A stretch of 13,816 nucleotides of DNA, taken from an uncultured Sphingomonadales bacterium. Its GTDB lineage: Bacteria > Pseudomonadota > Alphaproteobacteria > Sphingomonadales > Sphingomonadaceae. The notes below the pieces were generated by a model that saw nothing but the letters and a program-made list of their open reading frames with translations, was not told the origin of the DNA and made no database searches. A program made the translations under genes and the position numbers. This document shows positions 1 through 6,741 of the stretch, piece by piece. The stretch covers positions 1-13,816 of the forward strand of contig CAJBSR010000427.1 in NCBI GenBank assembly GCA_903958285.1, given 5' to 3'. Within the stretch, counting starts at the first letter, position 1, and every line of letters starts with the position of its first letter.

Positions 1-1083
1 AAATACAAGGACATCGTCGAGGTTGAAGCCCTGCCTTTGCTCTATTCGTCGGAAATGGAGCGCGGTGGCATCTCGCTGGTGGATTCCGATTTTGCAGGCG
101 GAGAACAGGCCGAACAGAACCGCATGGAAATGTTCATCGCGATGGACCCGCCGCGCCACACCGAAAAGCGCCGCGTGGTCGCGCCTGCCTTTACCCCGTC
201 GGAAATGACGCGGTTGGCCGGCAGCATCCGGGAACGGACCGCCGCGCGGCTCGACTCATTGCCCAAGGGCGAAGTGTTCGATTGGGTTTCCATGGTGTCG
301 GTGGATCTGACGACAGACATGCTTGCCATTCTCTTCGACTTCCCATGGGACGAACGCCACAAGCTGCCCATCTGGTCAGACGCGATCACCTCGCTCGACA
401 TGATCAAGAATCGCCAGCAGGAACGTCAGGTCATGATGTTTGAAATGGCGATGAAGTTCTTCGCCCTTTGGCAGGAACGGACGGCTGCGGAACCCGCGCC
501 AGACCTCTTGTCGATGATGATCCATTCCAATGCGATGTCGAAGATGGATCAGGTCGAATTCATCGGCAACATGGCGCTGCTGATCGTCGGCGGGAATGAC
601 ACGACCCGCAACTCGATGTCCGCCCTTGTCGATGCCACCAATCGCTGGCCGGAAGAATGGGATAAGGTCCTCGCCAATCCGGGCCTTGCGGGTAACACCG
701 GCAGCGAAGTCATCCGCTGGCATTCACCGGTCGCGCATATGCGCCGCACCGTGACCGAAGATCACGATTTCCGCGGTCATGCCTTTAAGGAAGGCGACAA
801 GGTCGGCCTTTGGTACATCTCGGGCAATCAGGATGAGGACTATTTCGAAGCGGGCGACCGGTTCATTGCAGACCGCGACAATGCCCGCCGCCATCTCTCC
901 TTTGGCTATGGCGTCCACCGCTGCGTCGGCGCGCGTCTGGCAGAATTGCAAATCGCCACGCTGATCGAGGAAATGGTCGCGCGCAACATGCGGGTCGAAC
1001 AGGCCGGTGACGTGGTGCGGGAACACAACCCGTTTGTGAACCAGATCCTCCAAATCCCCGTCCGCATCACCAAGGCCGGTTAA
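1..1083 (+). CDS. Cytochrome P450, CYP153-like, 5'-truncated by window edge
   Basis: The reading frame is open from base 1, so the N-terminus lies outside the window. Landmarks of a bacterial P450 are present in order: the I-helix oxygen-activation motif GGNDTT (589-606), the K-helix ExxR (E at 706, R at 715), and the haem-binding loop FGYGVHRCVG at 901-930 with the axial cysteine codon at 922. The segments FIAMDPPRH, LLIVGGNDTTRNSM, VAHMRRT and HRCVGARLAELQ resemble the CYP153 group of soluble alkane and fatty-acid terminal hydroxylases, which use ferredoxin and ferredoxin reductase as electron donors. No ferredoxin gene is visible here; it could lie upstream. The P450 call is certain; the family placement and a hydroxylase role on aliphatic substrates are inference. 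The gene ends 66 bases before the acetyltransferase and may begin the same co-directional block. Confidence 0.9.
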   Translation, partial: KYKDIVEVEALPLLYSSEMERGGISLVDSDFAGGEQAEQNRMEMFIAMDPPRHTEKRRVVAPAFTPSEMTRLAGSIRERTAARLDSLPKGEVFDWVSMVSVDLTTDMLAILFDFPWDERHKLPIWSDAITSLDMIKNRQQERQVMMFEMAMKFFALWQERTAAEPAPDLLSMMIHSNAMSKMDQVEFIGNMALLIVGGNDTTRNSMSALVDATNRWPEEWDKVLANPGLAGNTGSEVIRWHSPVAHMRRTVTEDHDFRGHAFKEGDKVGLWYISGNQDEDYFEAGDRFIADRDNARRHLSFGYGVHRCVGARLAELQIATLIEEMVARNMRVEQAGDVVREHNPFVNQILQIPVRITKAG

Positions 1084-1092
1084 TCGCCCAGC

Positions 1093-1111
1093 CCTTGACC
1101 CTTAGGTCAGG
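1093..1111 (+). terminator. Weak stem-loop after the P450 gene
   Basis: CCTTGACC and GGTCAGG can pair around a CTTA loop, giving a 7-bp stem with one bulged T, 10 bases after the P450 stop. There is no T-tract, so it may be a weak attenuating hairpin or chance. Its position between P450 and the next gene is the only other support. Confidence 0.2.
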
Positions 1112-1149
1112 TCCACCCAGTGTCGGCTGAACGACTTGGGAGAGGATTC

Positions 1150-1680
1150 GTGCGCGACATGCGCTGGCGCAAGGCAACACAGGATGATGCAGTCGCCCTC
1201 GAAGCGCTGATTGAATCGGCGTATCGGGGCGACGCGAGCCGCGCAGGCTGGACGACGGAGGCTGACCTGCTGGGCGGCAACCGGACGAGCGTCGACATGC
1301 TTCTGGCGACGCTGGAGGATGCCGGTCAGACGATCCTTGCCTGCGACGATGCAGAGGGCCTGCTGGCAACTGTGACAGTCGAACGGCGCGACGGCTATGG
1401 CTATATCGGCGCTGTATCCGTCCGTCCGACATGCCAGGGACAGGGCATCGGCCGGGACCTGCTGGTGCAGGCGGAACGGCTGATCGAAGAGGAATGGAAG
1501 CTGGAGCGCGCAAGGATGACCGTGATCGCCCAGCGCCCTGAACTCATCGACTGGTATGCCCGGCGCGGCTACCGGGACACCGGAGAAACCGCGCCCTTCC
1601 CTTATGGCGACGCGCGATTTGGCGCACCCAAGCGCGATGACCTGTACTTCATCATCCTCGAAAAAGCGCTGGCGGTATGA
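1150..1680 (+). CDS. GNAT family N-acetyltransferase
   Basis: This protein of about 176 residues has the GNAT fold pattern. The acetyl-CoA-binding motif A reads AVSVRPTCQGQGIGRDLL, with QGQGIG at about residues 96-101, and the end of the domain has a typical WYARRGYRDTGE segment. GNAT enzymes transfer an acetyl group from acetyl-CoA to an amine; the acceptor cannot be read from sequence. I chose the GTG start at 1150 because GGGAGAGG (1138-1145) lies just upstream; the ATG at 1159 is an alternative, and a longer form from the GTG at 1120 would place that Shine-Dalgarno inside the gene. Its TGA overlaps the ATG of the next gene (ATGA, 1677-1680), indicating translational coupling. The family call is firm; the role is unknown. 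Confidence 0.85.
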   Translation: MRDMRWRKATQDDAVALEALIESAYRGDASRAGWTTEADLLGGNRTSVDMLLATLEDAGQTILACDDAEGLLATVTVERRDGYGYIGAVSVRPTCQGQGIGRDLLVQAERLIEEEWKLERARMTVIAQRPELIDWYARRGYRDTGETAPFPYGDARFGAPKRDDLYFIILEKALAV

Positions 1681-2078
1681 TCGATGAATATGCGCCCGAT
1701 GCCCTTGATGTCGCGACCATCCTCGCTGATGTGCCGCACATTGAGCGCCTGCTTCAGGGCATCGCGATGGAAGGTCGGGACACCAGCTATTCGGAATTTC
1801 TGCTGATGCTGGGCCTGCGCTTTTCCCGTCCCAAGATGCGCGCTTTGTGCAAGACGCTGGACGAGGTCGACCGGCGCGCCAAGGCCGCGGGACAGCCCGA
1901 GCTTGCTGTTCTTGTCGTGCGCGAAAGTGATCGGTTACCGGGGCAAGGCTGGTGGACCGGTCGCCGCGATTATCAGGGCGCATGGACCGGCCCTGCCGCT
2001 CGCGCGTTCTTGAACAGCATTCAGGCGGAAACGTTTGCCTATTGGCGCGCCCGCACGTCCAAGAGGAAACCGACATGA
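1677..2078 (+). CDS. Conserved-looking small protein of unknown function
   Basis: This 133-residue soluble protein has no signal peptide or membrane segment. It begins on the ATGA overlap with the acetyltransferase and ends on an ATGA overlap with the phosphotransferase, so all three genes appear translationally coupled. Visible features are a helical N-terminal half with the segment RDTSYSEFLLMLGLRFSR (about 34-51), then a hydrophobic strand AVLVVRES (77-84) followed by DRLPGQGWW (85-93) rich in Gly and Trp. This layout reminds me of short uncharacterised alphaproteobacterial proteins, some automatically labelled ribose-phosphate pyrophosphokinase, but I see no PRPP-binding motif and do not assign that function. 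That it is a real gene is well supported by coupling and codon pattern. Confidence 0.75.
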   Translation: MIDEYAPDALDVATILADVPHIERLLQGIAMEGRDTSYSEFLLMLGLRFSRPKMRALCKTLDEVDRRAKAAGQPELAVLVVRESDRLPGQGWWTGRRDYQGAWTGPAARAFLNSIQAETFAYWRARTSKRKPT

Positions 2079-3406
2079 GCCTCAACCCTGACAGCCTCGC
2101 CAAGGCCCTCGCCCGCATGGCGGGGGGCGCTTCGCTCCCATTATCCAATCTCGGGCGGCTGTCCGGCGGGGCCAATATGGAAAGCTGGTCCTTCGACTGG
2201 GGTGGAGCGGGCTATGTGCTGCGCCGGGCACCGTCTGCCGAAATGATGGAGGGTCGCCCCTTTGGCCATGATGTCGAAGCAGCTCTGGTCCGCGCCGCGC
2301 GCGCGGGTGGCGTGCTTGCTCCCGAAGTGGTCGGGGACCTTCACGATGATGATGAGCTTGGCACCGGTTATGTGATGAAACGGGTGGAGGCAGAGGTGAA
2401 CCCCGCCAAGATCCTTGCTGCGCCGCCTGCGAGCCTGATCCATGATCTTGCGCGTGAACTGGCGCGCATCCATGCCATTGCCCCGCGCGACGACATTGCC
2501 TTGCCGCATATGGACACAGCGGCGGCACTTGCAGACCTCAAGACGCGCTTCTGTGCCTATGGCGGCGACCGGCCGATCATCGCGCTCGCCATCAAATGGT
2601 GTGAGGACAATCTGCCCGCACCTTCCGAGCCACGATTGGTGCATGGCGATTTGCGCATGGGCAATGTCATGGTCACAACCGATGGTTTGGCCGCGGTGCT
2701 CGATTGGGAACTGGCCCATTGGGGCGATCCGCATGAAGACCTGGCCTATGGCTGCATGACCGTGTGGCGCTTTGGCCATATCGACAAGCCTGCCTTTGGC
2801 TGTGCCGATCTCGACACCTATTTCGCGGCCTATGAGGCGGAACGCGGCGAGACCGTGGATCGCGCGCGCTTCCGCTTCTGGCTCGTCTACCGGACACTCT
2901 GGTGGGCGCTTGGCTGCATACAGATGGGCGACATCTGGCGGGAAGGTATCGACCGCAGCTTGGAACGCGCCGTCATCGGGCGGCGCACGAGCGAGAATGA
3001 ACTCGATCTGTTGCTCCTGCTGGAAGAAGACGCACCCAAGGCCGAACAAACCGCTGTCGCGCTGGAGACGCCTTCCCCTGTTCGCCGGGCAGGGGAGCCC
3101 TCCTCGGTCGAATTGCTCGAAGCACTGCGTGAATGGATCGACACGGATGTGAAGTCCAAGAGCGAAGGCCGCGACAAGTTCATGGCCGCTGTCGCCATGA
3201 ATGCGATCGGCATGTTGATCCGCGAACAGGAAAACCCTGTCGAACCTTATGACAAGGCGCTGTCGGATGCGCTATTGGCGGGGACACAATCCTTGGCGAC
3301 GCCGGGCCTGCTCGCCCGCTTGCGCAAGAGTGCGCTCGCCAAACTATCCAATGACGTGCCCAAATATGCCGCGCTCAATGCAGCGCGCCAAAAATGGACA
3401 GCGTGA
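2075..3406 (+). CDS. APH-type phosphotransferase fused to a DUF6285-like C-terminal domain
   Basis: This 443-residue protein has two parts. Residues 1 to about 320 form an aminoglycoside-phosphotransferase/choline-kinase-like fold: a nucleotide-binding N-lobe, the catalytic loop LVHGDLRMGN (188-197, with HGD and the metal-binding Asn) and the second metal site LDWE (209-212, Asp 210). After a Pro/Ala-rich linker (about 320-345), residues 345-443 form a helical domain starting SSVELLEALREW and containing GRDKFMAAVAMNAIGMLIREQE, which resembles DUF6285. Relatives encoded beside acyl-CoA dehydrogenases include the kinase domains of ACAD10/11 and LvaA of the levulinate pathway, which phosphorylate 4-hydroxyacyl-CoA; that substrate is inference here, and antibiotic resistance is unlikely in this context. 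I chose the ATG at 2075, which overlaps the previous stop and follows AAGAGGAAA; an in-frame extension upstream merely runs over the preceding gene. Confidence 0.85.
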   Translation: MSLNPDSLAKALARMAGGASLPLSNLGRLSGGANMESWSFDWGGAGYVLRRAPSAEMMEGRPFGHDVEAALVRAARAGGVLAPEVVGDLHDDDELGTGYVMKRVEAEVNPAKILAAPPASLIHDLARELARIHAIAPRDDIALPHMDTAAALADLKTRFCAYGGDRPIIALAIKWCEDNLPAPSEPRLVHGDLRMGNVMVTTDGLAAVLDWELAHWGDPHEDLAYGCMTVWRFGHIDKPAFGCADLDTYFAAYEAERGETVDRARFRFWLVYRTLWWALGCIQMGDIWREGIDRSLERAVIGRRTSENELDLLLLLEEDAPKAEQTAVALETPSPVRRAGEPSSVELLEALREWIDTDVKSKSEGRDKFMAAVAMNAIGMLIREQENPVEPYDKALSDALLAGTQSLATPGLLARLRKSALAKLSNDVPKYAALNAARQKWTA

Positions 3407-3438
3407 AAACACCAAAAGAACATCGGAGAGGAACGACC

Positions 3439-4707
3439 ATGCTTTTTGAAATTCCACAGGACATCACCGACTATCTTGGTGAGCTCGACGCCTTCATTGA
3501 GCGCGAGATCAAGCCAATTCAGGCGCGTGATGACAATGAACGCTTCTTCGATCACCGCCGTGAACACGCGCGAACCGACTGGGATAATGACGGCCTTCCC
3601 CGGCATGAGTGGGAAGAGCTGCTGCGTGAAATGTATCGCGTTGCCGATGCCGCCGGGCATTACCGCTTTGCCATCCCCGAAGAATTTGGCGGCAAGAACG
3701 GCTCCAACCTCGCCATGGCTGTCATCCGCCATCATCTGGCCGCCAAGGGACTTGGCCTTCACAACGATCTTCAGAATGAAAGCTCCATCGTCGGCAACCT
3801 TGTGCAGGTGCTGATGCTGCGTGACTTTGGCACCGAACAGCAAAAGCGGGACTTCATCCCGCAAATGCTCGCTGGCAAGATGCGCTGGGCCTTTGGCCTG
3901 ACCGAAGAACATCACGGCTCTGACGCGACGCACATGGACACGCATGCTGTTCCTGAAGTGCGCGATGGTGTCGCCGGATATCGGATCGACGGCAACAAGA
4001 TGTGGACCACGGGCCTGCATGTCGCAACGCATGTGATGACCTTTGCCCGCACCAATGGCGAAGACGGCAAGGCACGCGGCATCACCTGCTTTGTCGTGCC
4101 GACTGACGCGCCGGGCTTCAAGGTTGGCGAATACATGTGGACGTTCAACATGCCGACCGACCACCCGAAATGCAGCTACGACAATGTTTGGGTGCCGGAG
4201 AGCGCGATCCTTGGTGAACTGGACGCAGGCCTCGCCGTCGCGCAGCACTTCGTCCACGAAAACCGCATCCGTCAGGCGGCATCCTCACTGGGTGCCGCCC
4301 AATATTGCATCGATGAATCGGTGAAATATGCGCGCGAACGCAAGCCCTTTGGCAAGCCCCTGGCGGTCAATCAGGCGATCCAGTTCCCGCTCGTCGAACT
4401 CCAGACAGAGGCTGAAATGCTCCGCCTGCTGATTTGGAAGACGGCGGCCGAAATGGACACGATGACCAAACCCGAAGTCGCCGTCCGCCTGTCCGACAAG
4501 GTCTCCATGTGCAATTACCGCGCAAATCGGCTGTGCTGCGAAGCCGCTGACTTTGCCATGCAAGTGCACGGCGGCCTCGGCTATTCCCGCCACAAACAGT
4601 TTGAGCATATCTATCGCCACCACCGCCGCTATCGCATCACTGAGGGGTCAGAACAGATTCAGATGCGCAAGGTGGCGGGGCACATGTTTGGCTTTATGGG
4701 CGGCTAA
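3439..4707 (+). CDS. Acyl-CoA dehydrogenase family protein (ACAD10/11- or LvaC-like context)
   Basis: This 422-residue FAD enzyme has a normal length for a bacterial acyl-CoA dehydrogenase. It shows the N-terminal helical domain, the FAD/substrate signature FGLTEEHHGSD (152-162), a mid beta-domain and the C-terminal helical domain. The C-terminal signature runs from QVHGGLGYS (375-383) through the arginine-rich FEHIYRHHRRYR to ITEGSEQIQ, in which Glu402 is the likely catalytic base. The ATG at 3439 is preceded by GGAGAGGAA (3425-3433). It lies 32 bases after the phosphotransferase, so the two are almost certainly co-transcribed. The family would oxidise an acyl-CoA at C2-C3; next to a phosphotransferase it may instead act on a phosphorylated 4-hydroxyacyl-CoA, as known for LvaC and ACAD11 (inference). 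The last 38 codons and the stop are duplicated 1.1 kb downstream. Confidence 0.92.
   Translation: MLFEIPQDITDYLGELDAFIEREIKPIQARDDNERFFDHRREHARTDWDNDGLPRHEWEELLREMYRVADAAGHYRFAIPEEFGGKNGSNLAMAVIRHHLAAKGLGLHNDLQNESSIVGNLVQVLMLRDFGTEQQKRDFIPQMLAGKMRWAFGLTEEHHGSDATHMDTHAVPEVRDGVAGYRIDGNKMWTTGLHVATHVMTFARTNGEDGKARGITCFVVPTDAPGFKVGEYMWTFNMPTDHPKCSYDNVWVPESAILGELDAGLAVAQHFVHENRIRQAASSLGAAQYCIDESVKYARERKPFGKPLAVNQAIQFPLVELQTEAEMLRLLIWKTAAEMDTMTKPEVAVRLSDKVSMCNYRANRLCCEAADFAMQVHGGLGYSRHKQFEHIYRHHRRYRITEGSEQIQMRKVAGHMFGFMGG
4591..4707 (+). repeat. Direct repeat copy 1: 3' end of the acyl-CoA dehydrogenase gene
   Basis: This is the intact copy (codons 385-422 plus TAA). Aligned with 5701-5814 I count 100 identical bases of 114 and one missing codon. 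The longest identical run is 39 bases (4620-4658 against 5727-5765). Confidence 0.9.
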
Positions 4708-4735
4708 ACGGGCGTCGGATCAAGGGTTGCGATCA

Positions 4736-5668
4736 ATGCGCGCAGACAGTCGACAATATAAAGGGAGCGCCAGTTGGCGCACGCTCCGTTCGATTCTTGC
4801 AGACCGTTTTGCCCTGGCCCTGGATCATATTCCAACTGAGACCTGGCTGGACTGGAGGGGCCATCGAGTTCATGTCGACCGCTACACACCAGATGAGGAA
4901 GCCAAAGGCACGCTGATCCTTGTTCACGGCGCAGGTGGTCACGGGCGTGTGCTAGCGCCCCTTGGTCAATTGGCCGTCGACTTGGGCTGGGAAGCCATCG
5001 CCCCCGACTTGCCGGGCTATGGCCTGACGCATGTTCGACGAGGGTGGAAAGCAGATTATGCCGAATGGCCCGAATTGATCGCTGATCTGGCAAGCGGGAC
5101 TGAAGGCCCGGTTGTTCTCATGGGTCTGTCCGTTGGCGGCATGACTGCGGTGCGAGCTGCGCAGCTGGCACCAAAAGTGTCCGGCGTCATTGCGACCACC
5201 CTAATCGATTTGGCAGATCGCGAGACGTTTGTGCATGCTGCCCGTTGGCCTTGGCTGGGGCGCCTCTCTCTTCTTTTGATGCGGCTGCCATTCCTGTTCG
5301 ACAGATTGGCCTTCCCCTTATGGGTTGTAACACCGTTGAACAAAATGACGGGTGATGCCGCACTGCGCCGCTGGTTCAGCCGTAATCGGCTGATCGGTCA
5401 GCGCTGGGTCTCGGGTCGTTTTTTTCGCACCCTGCATCAACATGGGCATGATTTCCCGAACCTCACCATGCATTGCCCGCTGCTGCTGGTCCATCCCGGT
5501 GCCGACGCTTGGACGCCCACATCAATGAGTATGCCAGCTTTTGAAACGGCATCGCAGCCAAAGCATCTAAGTATTCTCAGCAATGGATCCCATATGCCCG
5601 TCGAGGAGCCGGGACGTTCGGAGTTAACGGCAGAGGTTGCCCTTTTTCTCGAAAAAATCGCCGACTAA
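4736..5668 (+). CDS. Alpha/beta-hydrolase of lower GC, flanked by dehydrogenase 3' ends
   Basis: This 310-residue protein has a complete alpha/beta-hydrolase machinery: the oxyanion loop HGAGGHG (64-70), the nucleophile elbow GLSVGG with Ser132, the acid in HPGADAW (Asp257) and the base in SNGSHMP (His286). A cap region (about 165-235) is rich in Leu, Phe and Trp, suggesting a hydrophobic substrate. There is no signal peptide. The ATG at 4736 has AGGG (4723-4726) upstream; the longer open frame to 4553 runs inside the dehydrogenase gene and is not needed. Base composition differs from its neighbours: I count 26 G+C of 60 at 5521-5580 and 32 of 60 at 5281-5340, against 38 of 60 at 4021-4080 in the dehydrogenase. 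With the duplicated gene end downstream this suggests insertion or transfer. Ester or lactone hydrolysis is the family norm; the substrate is unknown. Confidence 0.85.
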   Translation: MRADSRQYKGSASWRTLRSILADRFALALDHIPTETWLDWRGHRVHVDRYTPDEEAKGTLILVHGAGGHGRVLAPLGQLAVDLGWEAIAPDLPGYGLTHVRRGWKADYAEWPELIADLASGTEGPVVLMGLSVGGMTAVRAAQLAPKVSGVIATTLIDLADRETFVHAARWPWLGRLSLLLMRLPFLFDRLAFPLWVVTPLNKMTGDAALRRWFSRNRLIGQRWVSGRFFRTLHQHGHDFPNLTMHCPLLLVHPGADAWTPTSMSMPAFETASQPKHLSILSNGSHMPVEEPGRSELTAEVALFLEKIAD

Positions 5669-5700
5669 GGCCCAGTAAGTTTAAACAAGGGCGCGCACAT
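5669..5700. other. Junction between hydrolase stop and dehydrogenase remnant
   Basis: This 32-base stretch includes the AT-rich palindrome GTTTAAAC (5679-5686). It resembles neither the sequence after the intact dehydrogenase nor the dehydrogenase coding sequence. It would mark the edge of an insertion or deletion. No terminal inverted repeat or transposase trace is visible. Confidence 0.4.
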
Positions 5701-5814
5701 CACCAGCAGTTTGAACACATCTACCGCCACCGCCGCTATCGCATCACTGAGGGGTCAGAACAGATCCAGAAGCGCAAGGTAGCGAAGCACATGTTTGGCT
5801 TTATAGGAGGATGA
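5701..5814 (+). pseudogene. Truncated second copy of the acyl-CoA dehydrogenase 3' end
   Basis: Read from 5701, this gives 37 codons and a TGA that match the last 38 residues of the dehydrogenase ending at 4707: FEHIYRH, RRYRITEGSEQIQ and HMFGF are all kept, with one His codon missing. I count 14 base differences over 114 aligned positions. Seven change a codon silently and one changes TAA to TGA; four codons are replaced (K to Q, M to K, G to K, M to I). The frame is preserved and most single-base changes are silent. This suggests descent from a once-functional diverged homologue rather than a fresh copy of the neighbour. No in-frame ATG, GTG or TTG precedes it between the hydrolase stop and 5701, and the hydrolase is in another frame, so it is probably untranslated. 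Homology is not visible upstream of about 5692-5701. Confidence 0.88.
5805..5810 (+). promoter_or_regulatory. Shine-Dalgarno AGGAGG created inside the dehydrogenase remnant
   Basis: AGGAGG lies 11 bases before the ATG at 5822 and is the only good ribosome binding site for that gene. The matching place in the intact dehydrogenase end reads ATGGGCGGC, so the site arose from the glycine codons of the remnant through substitutions. A closer GAGG (5817-5820) is too near the ATG to serve. Confidence 0.6.
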
Positions 5815-5821
5815 TCGAGGC

Positions 5822-6682
5822 ATGAGATCTGTGGCGGCTTTTTGGACCTCGGCGGCAGCGCTGGCACTCACGCTCTTTGGCGCTGTGTCAGCGCAGGCGC
5901 AATCCTCCCCGCAAGAGCGGTTCACCAATGCGATCATCGTCATCAACGCGCAATTGGGGCCGCTCGACGCCATCAAGGCGCCACCGCCCTTTACTGACCC
6001 CGAAAACCGGGCCCGCTATGAAGCTGCACGTGCGGCCATGGCGTTGTTTGGCACCGGTGCCTTTCCTGTGAACGGCATGATCAGTTTTGATCAAGTCTGC
6101 GCCCCGATCAACGCGGCGGCGGTGAAGCACATGTTCGTTGGCATTTCTGCCTTGAAAAAGCCGGGCATGACCGAGGAGCAGTTCGCCGCCATTTTTACAA
6201 GCGCGGCCCAGAAGAACGCTATGACCTATCAGCAGCAGATTATCCGCCTCACCGCAATCAATCTGGACTGCATGTCGGCGCACATCCCCTTCATGACCCA
6301 GTTCGTGGACGGGCTGGCACCCGACGCCTTCACAGGCACGCGCCGCGATGGCCTTGAGAAAATGGGAACCGGCTTTGCCAACACCATTTTTGGATTGGTC
6401 ACCCAGTCTCTGTTACCGGGGGCCGCGGCTGACGTCAGCCGGATGGCGATGGACGCTGCACTGAAGCACGCGCCTGACCTCATCCCCTTGACTGTCCCTG
6501 CCGTGCGTCAGGCCCTTGTCGCGCGTATGGCGATGCTTGAGGGCAATGTTCCGCCCACCTTGCGCCCCGACTTTTTGAAGGTGAAGGCCATCCTGCAAGA
6601 CCAAAGCTGCTCTGGCCTGTGCACCAAATTGCTCCAAACCGCACCGCCTGCAGGCACACCGCCTTTGGCCCCACGCCGATAA
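5822..6682 (+). CDS. Secreted or periplasmic protein of unknown function
   Basis: This 286-residue protein starts with a clear Sec signal peptide: MRSVAAFW, a hydrophobic core of Ala/Leu/Phe, then VSAQAQS with likely cleavage after about residue 24-26. The mature part is mainly helical and Ala-rich. It contains four cysteines: one in QVCAP, one in NLDCMS, and a CSGLC pair near the C-terminus that could form disulfides in the periplasm. The tail is Pro-rich (APPAGTPPLAP). I do not recognise a domain or an active site. The ATG at 5822 follows the AGGAGG supplied by the dehydrogenase remnant, so expression may depend on that junction. Its GC content and codon use look like the rest of the chromosome rather than the hydrolase. 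Confidence 0.75.
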   Translation: MRSVAAFWTSAAALALTLFGAVSAQAQSSPQERFTNAIIVINAQLGPLDAIKAPPPFTDPENRARYEAARAAMALFGTGAFPVNGMISFDQVCAPINAAAVKHMFVGISALKKPGMTEEQFAAIFTSAAQKNAMTYQQQIIRLTAINLDCMSAHIPFMTQFVDGLAPDAFTGTRRDGLEKMGTGFANTIFGLVTQSLLPGAAADVSRMAMDAALKHAPDLIPLTVPAVRQALVARMAMLEGNVPPTLRPDFLKVKAILQDQSCSGLCTKLLQTAPPAGTPPLAPRR

Positions 6683-6741
6683 TCGCCTGATAGTCCGCCC
6701 GGATTAACCTCTCAGAAGGGCAATGGCGTTAGGCTCAGCGC

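Noticed and set aside
1102..2175. 357-codon open frame on the - strand opposite the acetyltransferase and small gene
   Set aside because: Its composition is Arg/Pro/Ser-rich and it spans three well-supported coupled genes on the + strand.
2075..3406. Antibiotic resistance (aminoglycoside) kinase
   Set aside because: The fold is shared, but the adjacent acyl-CoA dehydrogenase and the extra C-terminal domain fit an acyl-CoA-linked kinase far better.
3247..4257. Long open frame on the - strand opposite the acyl-CoA dehydrogenase
   Set aside because: It lies antisense to a clear enzyme gene, has no recognisable protein pattern and is the usual by-product of high GC in coding DNA.
4553..4735. 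N-terminal extension of the hydrolase into the dehydrogenase gene
   Set aside because: The extra residues are an out-of-frame reading of the conserved dehydrogenase C-terminus; the hydrolase fold is complete from 4736.
4708..5700. Insertion sequence or integron cassette carrying the hydrolase
   Set aside because: No transposase, integrase, terminal inverted repeats or attC-like structure is visible; only the duplicated dehydrogenase end is seen.
5701..5814. A translated small peptide from the dehydrogenase remnant
   Set aside because: No in-frame start codon lies between the hydrolase stop and the remnant, and the hydrolase is read in another frame.
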